Source: Actinomyces vulturis (GTDB taxonomy: Bacteria; Actinomycetota; Actinomycetes; Actinomycetales; Actinomycetaceae). Taken from it: a DNA stretch of 64,000 bases. Both the position numbers and the translations under genes were made by a program. This document shows, in pieces, positions 16,940 through 26,116 of the stretch (position 1 is the stretch's first letter; each line of letters begins with the position of its first letter). A model generated the notes under the pieces. It was not told where the DNA came from, searched no databases, and saw only the letters and a program-made list of their open reading frames with translations. Location: positions 478,523-542,522 of the forward strand of contig NZ_KV700385.1 of the NCBI RefSeq assembly GCF_001687305.1. The letters run 5' to 3'.

Positions 16940-18283
16940 TTAGAACGCATCTTCCTCGACATAAAGGTCACGGTCACGAGTCTCAGGAGTCATGTATGTC
17001 GTGAACACTGCGCCTGCCATAAGAACCATCATGAGGATGGACACAGCAACCCAACCACCAAAGTAGGCAAGAATGACGGTGCCAATCATGGGCAGTAAGC
17101 CACCACCAATAGCACCAATTTCACGCGCCACAGTCTGAGCAGAGTAACGGTTACGAGAACCAAAGATTTCGGGCAACTGGGGACTCTGAACACCCATAGC
17201 ACCTTCTGCAGGGAAGCAGAAGCAGAAGATCATCACGGCAACCACAGCAGCCATGTTGCCAGTATTAACCAAAAGGAAAGCAATCGGGGGGAATACCATC
17301 ATGATGGTGGTGTAGATCAGGCCTGCCTTACGACGTCCAAGGTGATCAGAGAGGTAACCACCGAGCAGGGCGCCACCGACACCAACGACTGCACCGATGG
17401 AAGTAGAGGTGGAGAAGATCTTTCCACCGTCTTCACGTACGTAATTGACAAAGTAACCAGCCATGAATGCCTGATACATGAAAGAGTGACCAACACAGGG
17501 GAAAGTAAGGCCAAAGACACGAAGCATGTTGCGCTTGGAGTTCTTGAATGCATCGGCGAGAGGAGCAGCCTTTTCTGCACGCTCCTCAAAGGCCTTCTGC
17601 TTTTCAACGAAAACGGGAGACTCGTGCAGGTGCATACGCAACCACATAGCAAAGAAGGTGACGAAAACGGTCATCCAGAAGGGAATACGCCATGCCCAGT
17701 CGAGCACGTCCTGCTTAGTGAAGATCTGAAGAACGACAGTCCAAACGAGCGCACCAAGGACAGTGCCAGAGGAGGCGCCTGCCCATACCCAGGACGCGGT
17801 AATGCCACGCTTACCGATGGGAGCAATTTCAGTGAGATAGGTGGTTCCGGAAGTATATTCGGCCCCCACTGCCGCACCCTGGAGGCAGCGGCACAGCACC
17901 AGGATGATCGGAGCAAAGATGCCAATGGTCTGATAAGAAGGAATCAGGCCGATACAGAAAGTGGCAGTGCCCATCATCATGACAGTGGTGGACAGCACCC
18001 ACTTACGCCCGCGAGTTTCACCCAGGTGGGAGAAGATTAGACCGCCAATGGGGCGAATGAGGAAACCAACACCATAAACGCCGAACGACGCGATGAGCGC
18101 GACGGCGGGGCTGGCATCCCCGAAAAATACGTGGCCGAACACGAGGGCAGCGGCCAGGGAGAAGAGAGTCATCTCCATCTGATCAAGAGCGGTGCCGGTG
18201 GCGGCAGCGATCTTGGCGCGGCGCAACTGCTGCTTATATTCGGGGCTTTCGGTGTCAGTCATGACATTCGTCAAACTGCTCAT
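16940..18283 (-). CDS. MFS transporter, metabolite:H+ symporter (MHS) type
   Basis: 447 residues with twelve hydrophobic segments. The loop after helix 2 reads RPIGGLIFSHLGETRGRK, the MHS-type version of the G-x3-D-R/K-x-G-R-K signature, and the loop between helices 8 and 9 carries SDHLGRRKAG. The mid-protein CRCLQGAAVGAEYTSGTTYL also fits MHS proteins, which import carboxylates, shikimate-like acids, proline/betaine or similar. The substrate cannot be told. An upstream in-frame start at 18373 exists, but the ATG at 18283 is preferred because AAAGGAG lies six bases ahead of it. The gene is downstream of nothing obvious on its strand and ends before the palindromic operator of the reductase. 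Confidence 0.85.
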   Translation of the reverse strand: MSSLTNVMTDTESPEYKQQLRRAKIAAATGTALDQMEMTLFSLAAALVFGHVFFGDASPAVALIASFGVYGVGFLIRPIGGLIFSHLGETRGRKWVLSTTVMMMGTATFCIGLIPSYQTIGIFAPIILVLCRCLQGAAVGAEYTSGTTYLTEIAPIGKRGITASWVWAGASSGTVLGALVWTVVLQIFTKQDVLDWAWRIPFWMTVFVTFFAMWLRMHLHESPVFVEKQKAFEERAEKAAPLADAFKNSKRNMLRVFGLTFPCVGHSFMYQAFMAGYFVNYVREDGGKIFSTSTSIGAVVGVGGALLGGYLSDHLGRRKAGLIYTTIMMVFPPIAFLLVNTGNMAAVVAVMIFCFCFPAEGAMGVQSPQLPEIFGSRNRYSAQTVAREIGAIGGGLLPMIGTVILAYFGGWVAVSILMMVLMAGAVFTTYMTPETRDRDLYVEEDAF

Positions 18284-18699
18284 CAAGTCTCCTTTGACTG
18301 GTGGTTTCAGTAATGCCCCAGCGACTTTGCCGGGCGAACGTAATTCGGCATGTGGTAAACGATCAACAGCCACAGGAACTCTGTCAGCTTTTCGATGAGT
18401 ACCACACCCACAAAGTACGCGATTAAGAGTATAAAAGAATCTGATCGAATAGGCACCCTTATGACCAATTACCTCCCCATTTGAGACAGTTTTTTACATT
18501 TTCGTTCAAGCAACCGTTTCTCATCATTTCAACGATTACTCACCGCCAATCACCCCAAATAAAGCAGAATCCACAACGAGAAACTCATCACCACGAACAA
18601 AACTTCATACCGCAGGCCTAAAGCAGCCAACCCCTCACAGGAATGCCCCACTCCAGGTGTGACTGCTTCACCCAAAGGAAACCCTGTTAGGGTGGATCG
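18284..18699. other. Intergenic region between divergent MFS and lipoprotein genes
   Basis: There is no supportable gene. On the minus strand TATACT (plus 18428-18433) is a possible -10 for the MFS gene, without a clear -35. On the plus strand TAGGGT ends six bases before the lipoprotein ATG, compatible with a leaderless start. Nothing else stands out. Confidence 0.4.
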
Positions 18700-19320
18700 A
18701 TGACAAAGATGCAGATGTTACGCAATGGCGCGTGCGGAATGCTCTTATGCTCAGCCCTCATTCTCGCTGGATGCTCATCTCAATCGAGTGACTCCTCAGT
18801 GCCTTCACCAGACCAACCCACGCCCGCGGCGTCGACCTCAATAGAAGCCACCACTCCGGCTCCCTCGAGCGCACCCACTGAAGCAGGGGATGATGAAAGA
18901 ACCCCGGCCACTGACGAGGTGCACGCATGCAGTCCGCACGAGGTGGAAGTGTCGCTCACCAGCAATCAGGGTGCAGCGGGACACCAGTATGTGGACATCA
19001 TGGTGACGAACATAGCCAGCCAGCCGTGCGAACTAGCCGGCTACCCCGGTGTCTCCATGCATGGTCAAGCTGGTCAACTCATTGGTGTGCCCGCACAGCA
19101 GGAAGACGCCGAGTGGTCACCTCTCACTCTTGAGCCCGGCGCCCAGGCAGTCGCCTCTCTGGGGTTTACCAATACGGACATGCTGGAAAACTGTGAACCT
19201 ATTCAGGGAAAGGATTTACGAATTTTCCTGCCAAATACGGATGAGGACGTATTCGTTCCGGCTGACTACCTCGTGTGCTCTACCGAGCAGTCGAACATGC
19301 AGATTCGTCCATTCGTTTAG
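18700..19320 (+). CDS. DUF4232-type secreted lipoprotein
   Basis: 206 residues. The type II signal peptide ends in ILAGC, with the lipid-modified cysteine at residue 25. A Ser/Pro/Thr/Ala-rich linker (about 26-75) follows, then a beta-rich domain. In that domain C-x-L-A-G-Y-P-G-V, near residue 115, is the hallmark of DUF4232, a domain common in actinobacterial lipoproteins. Two further cysteines (NCEP and YLVCS) could form disulfides outside the membrane. Function is unknown for the family. The ATG at 18700 is six bases after a TAGGGT -10-like hexamer; the ATG three codons on is an alternative. A terminator hairpin follows the stop. Confidence 0.85.
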   Translation: MTKMQMLRNGACGMLLCSALILAGCSSQSSDSSVPSPDQPTPAASTSIEATTPAPSSAPTEAGDDERTPATDEVHACSPHEVEVSLTSNQGAAGHQYVDIMVTNIASQPCELAGYPGVSMHGQAGQLIGVPAQQEDAEWSPLTLEPGAQAVASLGFTNTDMLENCEPIQGKDLRIFLPNTDEDVFVPADYLVCSTEQSNMQIRPFV

Positions 19321-19352
19321 TAAATACGCCTAGAACCAAGAAAAAGTCTGAC

Positions 19353-19377
19353 GGTTGCCCATCCTAAGTGGGCAACC
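19353..19377. terminator. Terminator hairpin after the lipoprotein gene
   Basis: The arms GGTTGCCCA (19353-19361) and TGGGCAACC (19369-19377) have a 7-base loop. An A-run on the left (19341-19345) and a weak T-rich right side make it possibly bidirectional. Confidence 0.65.
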
Positions 19378-19484
19378 TCAATATCTCTTGCCTTGCTCCT
19401 CACATTGATGGCAATAAACTGAGATTTCCCATTACGTAGTGTCGCCCCGGCACGCCAGCCGCCCTTAAAGAAATCTCCAGGTCC

Positions 19485-20240
19485 ATGTTTTCCGCTATTC
19501 CCTTTGCTCTGCTAATTCGCACATTACTCGGTTGCAGCGTTCTCCTCGCCGCCACGGCGGTGATGCAAAAATATATTGGCTTGAACTTAGGGTGGCAGGC
19601 AGCTATTGCAGGTTTACGAGCCGTAGTTCAGTTAGCAGTATTGTCATTGGTTCTTCGCGGGGCGGTAAGTTCTCCTTGGTTGGCGGGTGGCTTTTTGATT
19701 CTTATGATGACCATCGCCTCAATCACCTCAGCCAGGCGTAATGCTCACCTGACCTATGGCCCTTACTCAGCGTCGGTCTCAATTTTTATGGCGGCCTCCA
19801 CCACGATCGCTTTCGTTTTTATTTTGCGCATGCTGGACTTCAGTGTTCCCCAATTCATCGCAATCGGCGGCATTATTACTGGCAACTGCATGAGTGCCGC
19901 CACTCTCGGAGGGAGACGCTTCGCTGCCGCATCGAAGGCCATGCGTGGCGAGGTTGAGGGGTGGTTCGCTCTAGGCGCCACTCCACCGGTGGCATTTCGT
20001 GAAGTCTCCCGAATTTCGATGCGCGAGATGCTCATCCCCAAACTCGATCAAACGAAGAACACCGGTTTAGTAACCATGCCTGGTGCGTTTGTAGGTGCTT
20101 TGTTTGGTGGGGCTTCACCAATTGAGGCCGCACGATTCCAGGTTGTGGTTCTTGTAGCAATCCTCTTTGCGCAAACGTTAACCGGATGGATTCAGATGCA
20201 GATTCTTTCGCGAGCCACCGTGATTGCGCCAGACGTGTAA
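19485..20240 (+). CDS. UPF0014/FetB-family ABC transporter permease
   Basis: 251 residues with about seven membrane segments. The family core is clear: LRAVVQLAVLSLVL, IASITSARRNAH near residue 85, GGIITGNCMSAATLGGRR near 130-147, LGATPPVAF near 165, and VTMPGAFVGALFGGASPIEAAR near 200, in the usual FetB order. FetB is the membrane subunit of the FetAB iron exporter linked to oxidative stress in E. coli. No FetA-like ATPase gene is adjacent or elsewhere in the window, so the partner must be encoded elsewhere or the protein works otherwise. The symbol is left blank for that reason. No ribosome binding site is obvious before the ATG. Confidence 0.85.
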   Translation: MFSAIPFALLIRTLLGCSVLLAATAVMQKYIGLNLGWQAAIAGLRAVVQLAVLSLVLRGAVSSPWLAGGFLILMMTIASITSARRNAHLTYGPYSASVSIFMAASTTIAFVFILRMLDFSVPQFIAIGGIITGNCMSAATLGGRRFAAASKAMRGEVEGWFALGATPPVAFREVSRISMREMLIPKLDQTKNTGLVTMPGAFVGALFGGASPIEAARFQVVVLVAILFAQTLTGWIQMQILSRATVIAPDV

Positions 20241-20382
20241 TTTCGGTTTTCCAACGCCACTCACCCCTCTTTCTTCCTTGCGGTCATCTGGCTGTCGACA
20301 CTGTCTACCCCCTTGGCGTCGCTTCTTTTTCACTCAGTTCCCTGTCCTGTTTATCCCGTCAAGTTGCCATGTGCGCAGTTGA

Positions 20383-20388
20383 TACAGT
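20383..20388 (+). promoter_or_regulatory. -10 element giving a leaderless start
   Basis: TACAGT ends six bases before the ATG at 20395, the same hexamer and spacing as at 7281. No ribosome binding site lies between, so the antiporter mRNA is probably leaderless. Confidence 0.45.
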
Positions 20389-20394
20389 TCACCC

Positions 20395-22011
20395 ATGAAT
20401 CTTGTGGGAGTGTTGCTGTTTGTCCTTGTCTGCGGTGTTCTGGCTCGGCTGGTCAAACTGCCTCCCATGATTGGCTTCCTCGTGGCTGGTTTTGTTCTGC
20501 AAGCCATGTTCACGGGAATCCTCCCCGCTCCGTCCACGATGGTGGGCCAGTCCATCCCGTGGCTGAATCAAGTAGCCGATACGGGCGTGACGCTCCTTCT
20601 GTTCACCATCGGTTTGAAACTTGATCTGAAGTCTTTGCTGCGCCCTGAGATTTTGGGGACGGCAGTGGCACACATGGGATTTTCTACCGTGGTGTGGGCC
20701 GCACTGTTCTGGGCGATGTCATTCACTGGCCTGGCACTATTCGACGGCGCACACACCACCACATTTCTTGTGCTCGGCTTTGCGCTGGCGTTCTCTTCGA
20801 CAATTTTTGTGGTCAAGACGCTCGATGAACACGGCGAAACAGGTTCTCGTTTCGGCAGCATCGCCATTGGTGTGCTGGTGATTCAGGATTTAGCTGCCGC
20901 TGTCTTTATGGCTTTCGCCAAGGGTCAGATGCCCTCCATCTGGGCATTAGTTACCCTGGCTGCTGCGGTGCCCGCACGGTGGATTATTTTTAAGGCTCTT
21001 GATCATGTAGGCCGCGGCGAATTGCTCGTGGTTGCGGGCATGGCGCTGGCCCTAGGCGGCTACGAAGCTTTCGACCTTGTGGGCCTCAAGGGTGACTTAG
21101 GCGCCATCATGATGGGCTTCATGATCGCCGCTCACCCTCGCGCCAAACTCATGGCTGATCGCCTTTTCTCTCTACGCGAGTTACTGCTGGTGGGCTTCTT
21201 CCTATCCATCGGCCAGTACGGTTTGCCTGACGGTAGTTCATTGATTGTGGCAGGGCTCTTAACTCTGGCGCTGCCGCTGCAGACGTTGATTTACCTCCTG
21301 ATTTTCCGTTTCACTCGTTTGCGCGTGCGCACCGCAGCAAAATCCTCGTTACTCCTAACAAACTATTCAGAGTTCGGACTCATCGCCGGCATTGTTGCCG
21401 TGGAGAATCAGTGGATTCCCGAGGAATGGATGGTGGCACTGGCTATTGCCGTCACAGCAAGTTTCATTGCCGCCACCGTCCTGGATACCAACCGCGAGAA
21501 ACTTGTGGACCTGTTGTGTCACCTGATTCCTGACCTTCCCACCGAGCGTCTTCTCCCCGAAGAGCGCCCGATCAACTTTAAGAATGTGGAAGCGGTCGTC
21601 TTCGGCATGGGCGAATTTGGCACCGGTGCGTATGCGCATTTGGTGGAGGCATACGGAAAGCGAGTACGCGGCGTCGAACAAAATCTGTTGGCAGTGAAGC
21701 GACTGTGCAAAGAGGGCTTCGATGTCGTTGAAGGCGATGCCACAGATCCGTCCCTGTGGGAACGCATTCATGGCGTCCACAATGTTGAACTCGTGGTCCT
21801 GGCCATGCCCGACCATGACGGTAACACCGGCGCGCTGCGCGCAATTAAGGAATCAGATATTGATGCCTTCGTGGCCGTAGTCGCCGAAAGCAAAGAACAG
21901 GCTGCAGAATTCCGCGAACTGTCAGCCGACTTGGTCATGGAAATATACGCCGGCGCAGGTGCCGAAGTAGTGGATGAGTCGCACAGAATTTTACAATCCA
22001 CGACCAAGTAA
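20395..22011 (+). CDS. KefB/YbaL-like CPA2 cation:proton antiporter with TrkA-N domain
   Basis: 538 residues. The CPA2 membrane domain (about 1-365) includes LPPMIGFLVAGFVLQ, TGVTLLLFTIGLKLD and the inner FSSTIFVVKTLDEHGE and GVLVIQDLAAAVF segments, where the aspartate of the Q-D pair is the ion-binding residue. A cytoplasmic RCK/TrkA-N domain follows, with V-V-F-G-M-G-E-F-G-T-G near 400-412 as the nucleotide-binding loop and VVEGDATDP as its acidic strand end. It should exchange K+ (or Na+) for H+ under nucleotide control. It stands alone and appears leaderless. It may complement the proton-handling genes at 11-15 kb. Confidence 0.9.
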   Translation: MNLVGVLLFVLVCGVLARLVKLPPMIGFLVAGFVLQAMFTGILPAPSTMVGQSIPWLNQVADTGVTLLLFTIGLKLDLKSLLRPEILGTAVAHMGFSTVVWAALFWAMSFTGLALFDGAHTTTFLVLGFALAFSSTIFVVKTLDEHGETGSRFGSIAIGVLVIQDLAAAVFMAFAKGQMPSIWALVTLAAAVPARWIIFKALDHVGRGELLVVAGMALALGGYEAFDLVGLKGDLGAIMMGFMIAAHPRAKLMADRLFSLRELLLVGFFLSIGQYGLPDGSSLIVAGLLTLALPLQTLIYLLIFRFTRLRVRTAAKSSLLLTNYSEFGLIAGIVAVENQWIPEEWMVALAIAVTASFIAATVLDTNREKLVDLLCHLIPDLPTERLLPEERPINFKNVEAVVFGMGEFGTGAYAHLVEAYGKRVRGVEQNLLAVKRLCKEGFDVVEGDATDPSLWERIHGVHNVELVVLAMPDHDGNTGALRAIKESDIDAFVAVVAESKEQAAEFRELSADLVMEIYAGAGAEVVDESHRILQSTTK

Positions 22012-22210
22012 TTTCCCTTTTTCTACGCAATACACCCCAGCTGGCAATACTGACCAGAGAGCAGTTACTTCTCCTCCCCCAAGGACCAGTTATTCATTCA
22101 GGAAACACGAAGTTTTACTTCTTGTTTAGGGGAAAAAATCACGGGTAGCATTCGCCATTGAACATACATTCCTCAAGTCACGCCACATATTCAAGGAGAA
22201 ATGAGATCAC

Positions 22211-23050
22211 ATGATGGGGCCGCATGGATGGTGGAAAACGCTAGAGAGGTCAATGACTCATCCACTTGACCGTCTTCCTGAGCAAAGCCATGCAAAGGCG
22301 ATGATTCTTTTAATCGTCTGCTTAATCATGTACGCAGCCGAATGGGGAACATCAGCAATTCGTTCAGTTGAGTGCTTGCGCGATCATCGCGTCCCCACGG
22401 GGCGCCTCATTGACACTCTGGCAAATTCGTCACTTCTCACTCTCTTTGTGGTCATCGGAAGCGGCCTTGTTCTTTTTGTAGCCCGGGTGCCGTTCTTCAT
22501 GGGAAATAATCGCCAACAGTCGTTTATGTTGAGCACAAAAGTAGGTCTTGTGTGGGCGGGGAGCATGGTGATTGCTCGATTTTTCGGAGCATTCACTCCA
22601 CCGTCATCATGCCCTCCGGCAGAAGCAACTCATTCGATGCCCTTGTTTTCTTTGGAACAACTAGCAGGCCCTGCTGAAGAAATATGGTTTGGCGCCTTCC
22701 TTGCTTGTATCGTGTTGTTGACACGTCATCAACCTGCACGGCGTTTCTGGATCGCAGTTATTGCTGGCGGTTTCTTGCGGGGCGTTTTCCATCTTTACCA
22801 AGGTTGGGGGTCTGCGGGGCTGTTCCTGTGGGGAGCAGTCACTGCGGTAGCCGTAGCGTGGACCGGTCGGTGGATGATTTTGTTTGTCATGCACCTCATT
22901 AACAATGTCATCGTATTGACTTTTGGAGTACCTGATTTGTTTGTCGCCGTGGGGTGGGCGATCGTTCTTGGCGTCGCTTTTCTTATTACACGCTCTATTA
23001 CTTCGTCAGATTCACTCCCATCGACAAGATCTCAGCATGTTCAACGCTGA
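22211..23050 (+). CDS. CPBP-family intramembrane protease-like protein
   Basis: 279 residues with about eight hydrophobic segments. The three CPBP/Abi motifs are in order: AEEIWFG near residue 155 (normally E-E-x-x-x-R), FLRGVFHLYQGW near 190 (F-x3-H type), and FVMHLINN near 223 (H-x3-N/D). The first motif lacks the usual arginine, having glycine there, so activity may differ from CAAX-type proteases. Members process prenylated or bacteriocin-related peptides or act in stress; no substrate gene is adjacent. A run AAGGAGAAATG ends ten bases before the ATG, and the MTHPL start 14 codons later is an alternative. Confidence 0.75.
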   Translation: MMGPHGWWKTLERSMTHPLDRLPEQSHAKAMILLIVCLIMYAAEWGTSAIRSVECLRDHRVPTGRLIDTLANSSLLTLFVVIGSGLVLFVARVPFFMGNNRQQSFMLSTKVGLVWAGSMVIARFFGAFTPPSSCPPAEATHSMPLFSLEQLAGPAEEIWFGAFLACIVLLTRHQPARRFWIAVIAGGFLRGVFHLYQGWGSAGLFLWGAVTAVAVAWTGRWMILFVMHLINNVIVLTFGVPDLFVAVGWAIVLGVAFLITRSITSSDSLPSTRSQHVQR

Positions 23051-23214
23051 CTCCATCGCTTACCTCAGGAGATGAGCGGAGTTCTCGACTCTGTGAGGCA
23101 CAGTTAATTACTAGCGCTTTCCCCGCTCTCTCTTCACTACTCTCCGCCTGCCGTGTGGATACTCAACACCCAGACACAAAAGTAATAACTATCAGAGAAA
23201 CCATATTCAATAAA

Positions 23215-23243
23215 TTGACTTTATCAAACAGGCTACTTATGGT
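23215..23243 (+). promoter_or_regulatory. Catalase promoter
   Basis: TTGACT (23215-23220) and TATGGT (23238-23243) are separated by 17 bp, about 95 bp before the catalase start. It is the only good sigma-A-like pair in this 290-bp gap. Confidence 0.65.
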
Positions 23244-23244
23244 G

Positions 23245-23267
23245 ACGGGGTGAAATAACCACCCCGT
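23245..23267 (+). other. 5'-UTR hairpin upstream of catalase
   Basis: The arms ACGGGGTG and CACCCCGT (8 bp) have a 7-base loop and lie at the predicted transcription start. It could stabilise the catalase mRNA or form an operator; the sequence alone does not say. Confidence 0.4.
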
Positions 23268-23339
23268 GAGACAGGCGGACTACACCAAACCATCTCACAT
23301 CCTCTGAGGGCACTCCCACCCTCACAAAGGAGAACACCC

Positions 23340-24809
23340 ATGCCTTGCCCCATTAACCACTCCGGTTCCACCACCATCACTGGAGCCCCTGTTCAATCAG
23401 AATCCCACTCCCTGACCGCAGGCCCTGACGGCCCGATCATGCTGCACGATGTGCATTTCGTTGAACAGATGGCTCACTTCGACCGCGAACGCTTACCCGA
23501 GCGCGTAGTGCACGCGAAGGGCTCTGGCGCGTTCGGCGTCTTCGAAGTGACTGAGGACGTGTCCGCATACACCAAGGCCGCCGTCTTCCAGCCCGGCACT
23601 ACCACCGAGATGCTCGCCCGCTTCTCCACCGTCGCTGGCGAACAGGGATCCCCTGACACCTGGCGCGACCCTCGCGGCTTTGCCCTGAAGTTCTACACCA
23701 CCGAAGGCAACCTGGACATCGTGGGTAACAACACCCCGATCTTCTTTATCCGCGACGCCATCAAGTTCCCCCACTTCATCCGCTCCCAGAAGCGCCGCGG
23801 CGCCTCCGGCCTGCGCGACAACACCATGCAGTGGGACTTCTGGAGCCTCAACCCCGAGTCTGCCCACCAGGTTTCTTACCTCATGGGCGACCGCGGCATC
23901 CCCGCCACCTACCGCGAGATGAACGGTTACGGCTCCCACACCTACATGTGGATTAACGCCGAGGGCGAGAAGTTCTGGGTGAAGTACCACTTCATTTCCC
24001 AGCAGGGTGTACGCGGCCTGACCAATGAAGAGGCTGACAAGCTCGCCGGCATCGACGCCGACACTCACCGTCGTGACCTGTTCGAAGCCATTGAGCGCGG
24101 TGACTTCCCCAAGTGGGACATGTACGTCCAGGTCATCCCCTTCGATGAGGGCTTCACCTACCGTTACAACATCTTCGATGTGACCAAGGTTGTTTCTCTG
24201 AAGGATTACCCCCGTATCAAGGTGGGTACCTTCACCCTGAATAAGAACCCCGAGAACTACTTTGCTCAGATTGAACAGGCTGCTTTCGATCCCAGCGCAC
24301 TGGTTCCCGGTGTGGGCCTGTCGCCCGACAAGATGCTGCTTGGCCGCGTCTTTAGTTACGCCGACACTCACCGTCACCGTATTGGCGCTAACTACCTGCA
24401 GTTGCCCGTGAACCGCCCGAAGAACGCCAAGGTCAACACCTATGCGGCCGATGGGCCGATGGCTTACGACCATAACGGCGACTTGCCCCCGTATGCACCG
24501 AACTCCTTTGATCGCCCCTACTCTGATCAGCAGGGCGTGGCTGATGATTCCTTCGCCGTGAGCGGCGATCTGGTCCGTCAGGCTCAGACTGTGCGCGCTC
24601 CTGAAGATGATGACTTCAGCCAGGCTCGCGACCTGATCATGAACATTTTCGACGACGCACAACGTGAAGAGTTCGTCCGTAACGTTGCCGGTCACATCAG
24701 TGGTGTCTCCGATGACGCCGTTCGTGAGCGTGCATTCGAGTACTGGGCAAACATCGACGGCGGTATCGCTGATCGAATCCGCGCAGCACACGCCGAACTG
24801 GCCAAGTGA
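23340..24809 (+). CDS. katA: Monofunctional haem catalase
   Basis: 489 residues, the size of small-subunit (clade 3) catalases, which split hydrogen peroxide to water and oxygen in the cytoplasm. Catalytic residues are visible: His58 in [12 protein letters not shown], Asn131 in [12 protein letters not shown], and the proximal haem tyrosine near residue 340 in [22 protein letters not shown]-site and dimer-arm regions match the family order. AAAGGAG precedes the ATG. Codon use is strongly biased to C/G third positions compared with neighbours, consistent with high expression. This bias also creates a long spurious antisense ORF. It is flanked by its own promoter and a strong downstream hairpin, hence monocistronic. 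Confidence 0.95.
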   Translation: MPCPINHSGSTTITGAPVQSESHSLTAGPDGPIMLHDVHFVEQMAHFDRERLPERVVHAKGSGAFGVFEVTEDVSAYTKAAVFQPGTTTEMLARFSTVAGEQGSPDTWRDPRGFALKFYTTEGNLDIVGNNTPIFFIRDAIKFPHFIRSQKRRGASGLRDNTMQWDFWSLNPESAHQVSYLMGDRGIPATYREMNGYGSHTYMWINAEGEKFWVKYHFISQQGVRGLTNEEADKLAGIDADTHRRDLFEAIERGDFPKWDMYVQVIPFDEGFTYRYNIFDVTKVVSLKDYPRIKVGTFTLNKNPENYFAQIEQAAFDPSALVPGVGLSPDKMLLGRVFSYADTHRHRIGANYLQLPVNRPKNAKVNTYAADGPMAYDHNGDLPPYAPNSFDRPYSDQQGVADDSFAVSGDLVRQAQTVRAPEDDDFSQARDLIMNIFDDAQREEFVRNVAGHISGVSDDAVRERAFEYWANIDGGIADRIRAAHAELAK

Positions 24810-24954
24810 AGCACTGCGAACTTATTGCAGATAACGCTAAGCACTGTTCTTCACCTCAACACACTTGCGGTGCCAGACTCACCTCGCGATCAACATCCTG
24901 AGCATTAGGCTGTGACTCCTTGAGCACATGTATGTGCACTGCAAGTAATCCCTT

Positions 24955-24987
24955 GGGGGCTCCAGACCATTCCGGTCTGGAGCCCCC
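24955..24987 (+). terminator. Strong hairpin after catalase
   Basis: A perfect 14-bp stem (GGGGGCTCCAGACC at 24955-24968 and its complement at 24974-24987) with a 5-base loop, about 145 bp after the catalase stop. There is no T-run. Confidence 0.65.
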
Positions 24988-25049
24988 AGGCATCATTCGA
25001 TCAGAACCGCAACGCCACCGTGACGTGTGAACTCACTGTATAAGTAGGT

Positions 25050-25433
25050 ATGGAGTTCTCACGCCCATCTCGTCGGACCTGGCGAAGAGCCTCTCTTCTC
25101 CTGGCAGCCTTCTGGCTCCTCCCGCTGTTAGCTATCGCGTACAACCATTGGGTTGCCCCTTACGCGAAATATCTCCTACTGCTGCTAGTACTAGGTTTCC
25201 CACTTCTCACCTTCGGCATCACATTGTGGGACTGCCTGAAGGGAGGCTTCACATGGGTATGCCTCGTAGCCCCGAGCGCGTTCTTTCTCAGCACGGTATT
25301 CGTGTACTACAACAGTTCGGCTCTGATTTATGTGGCCTTTATGTTCGTCGCATCAATACTGGGCTGCTTTATTGGCGCAACGCTGCATTCACAGGCAACT
25401 CGGCGGAGTGAAGGAGCCTCTTCACGTCATTGA
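25050..25433 (+). CDS. Small hypothetical four-helix membrane protein
   Basis: 127 residues, positively charged at the N-terminus (MEFSRPSRRTWRR) and then four hydrophobic segments (about 15-30, 42-60, 70-87, 92-112), ending in a charged tail. No family is recognised. TATAAG ends about seven bases before the ATG, so a leaderless start is plausible. The 3' end overlaps the convergent pseudogene fragment on the minus strand by about 65 bp, which lowers confidence in one of the two. It marks the left margin of the accessory region. Confidence 0.5.
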   Translation: MEFSRPSRRTWRRASLLLAAFWLLPLLAIAYNHWVAPYAKYLLLLLVLGFPLLTFGITLWDCLKGGFTWVCLVAPSAFFLSTVFVYYNSSALIYVAFMFVASILGCFIGATLHSQATRRSEGASSRH

Positions 25434-25608
25434 TCCAGCTTGTCCGGTAGAGGAGCAACATCCCCAATGAAACGAGCACAAGTAGCAAGGAAAACGCCAA
25501 CGCAACCCATCTAGAAAACGTTTCATCAGGGGCGAGTACAAAGGCCGAAAATACTGGGACGGCACCGATGACAGACAAAGTGATAGCAATAATCTGCGTA
25601 CTCTTCAC
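25369..25608 (-). pseudogene. C-terminal half of an interrupted membrane protein
   Basis: 79 codons from a GTG, with two hydrophobic segments (about 3-22 and 32-52), in the same frame as the ORF ending at 25681. The 23 codons between (EAPAPIDGVTRRWIENYLTE and following) look coding and are bounded by a TAG and a TAA. Both halves have the same plan, a helix pair with a small acidic loop after a basic linker. One roughly 220-residue protein with two in-frame stops is therefore the best reading. A GTG start directly abutting the TAA makes independent translation possible. No family is named with confidence; the plan resembles membrane portions of actinobacterial HTH-membrane regulators. Confidence 0.5.
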
Positions 25609-25680
25609 TTAAGCAAGTTGCTCGGTGAGATAGTTCTCGATCCACCGCCTTGTCACACCATCAATCGGCGCGGGCGCTTC

Positions 25681-26022
25681 CTATCCTGTTGATACTGTTC
25701 GGCGCGTACGAGATGAGCGGAGGAGCAAAAACATCCCTGCCTGCATGACGAGAAGCGTCAGCACTCCAACTCCAACATACAGAGCGAACGCTCCGTCATT
25801 CGCACTCTCGGCAGAGTTCGATACCTGCACCATGCCATAAGCCGTAATAAGGAAAACAGGTGCCACCATCATCAGGGCGATACCCGTCGCCAATTGAGAT
25901 GCCGCGGCGCGATATCCGCGAATAATTTCCTGGATCTTGTCTAGGGTGATCAGGGCCTGCAAGCCAGGAGCACCATACGCAAAAGTCCCCATTGCTCCGT
26001 TGCCCTCATTTACTGAATCCAT
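25681..26022 (-). pseudogene. N-terminal half of an interrupted membrane protein
   Basis: 113 codons from an ATG at 26022 with GGAAGG upstream (an in-frame TTG lies at 26043). A soluble start with GLQALITLDKIQEIIRGYR is followed by two hydrophobic segments and a basic end, RSSRTRRTVSTG, then TAG. Coding-like sequence continues in frame past the TAG. It may still be translated as a short two-helix protein. See the entry at 25369 for the second half. Confidence 0.5.
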
Positions 26023-26116
26023 GGGTTCTTTTCCTTCCGGCAAGCAACAAGGATTTCATTCACCCTCAATAGGACGATAATAAAGCCACTACTCAATTCG
26101 AATTGCGGGAGCAGTC

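Noticed and set aside
23493-24791. 432-codon open frame antisense to catalase
   Set aside because: It is a by-product of the strong third-position G/C bias of the catalase gene; no start signal and a non-natural composition rich in Val, Gly and His.
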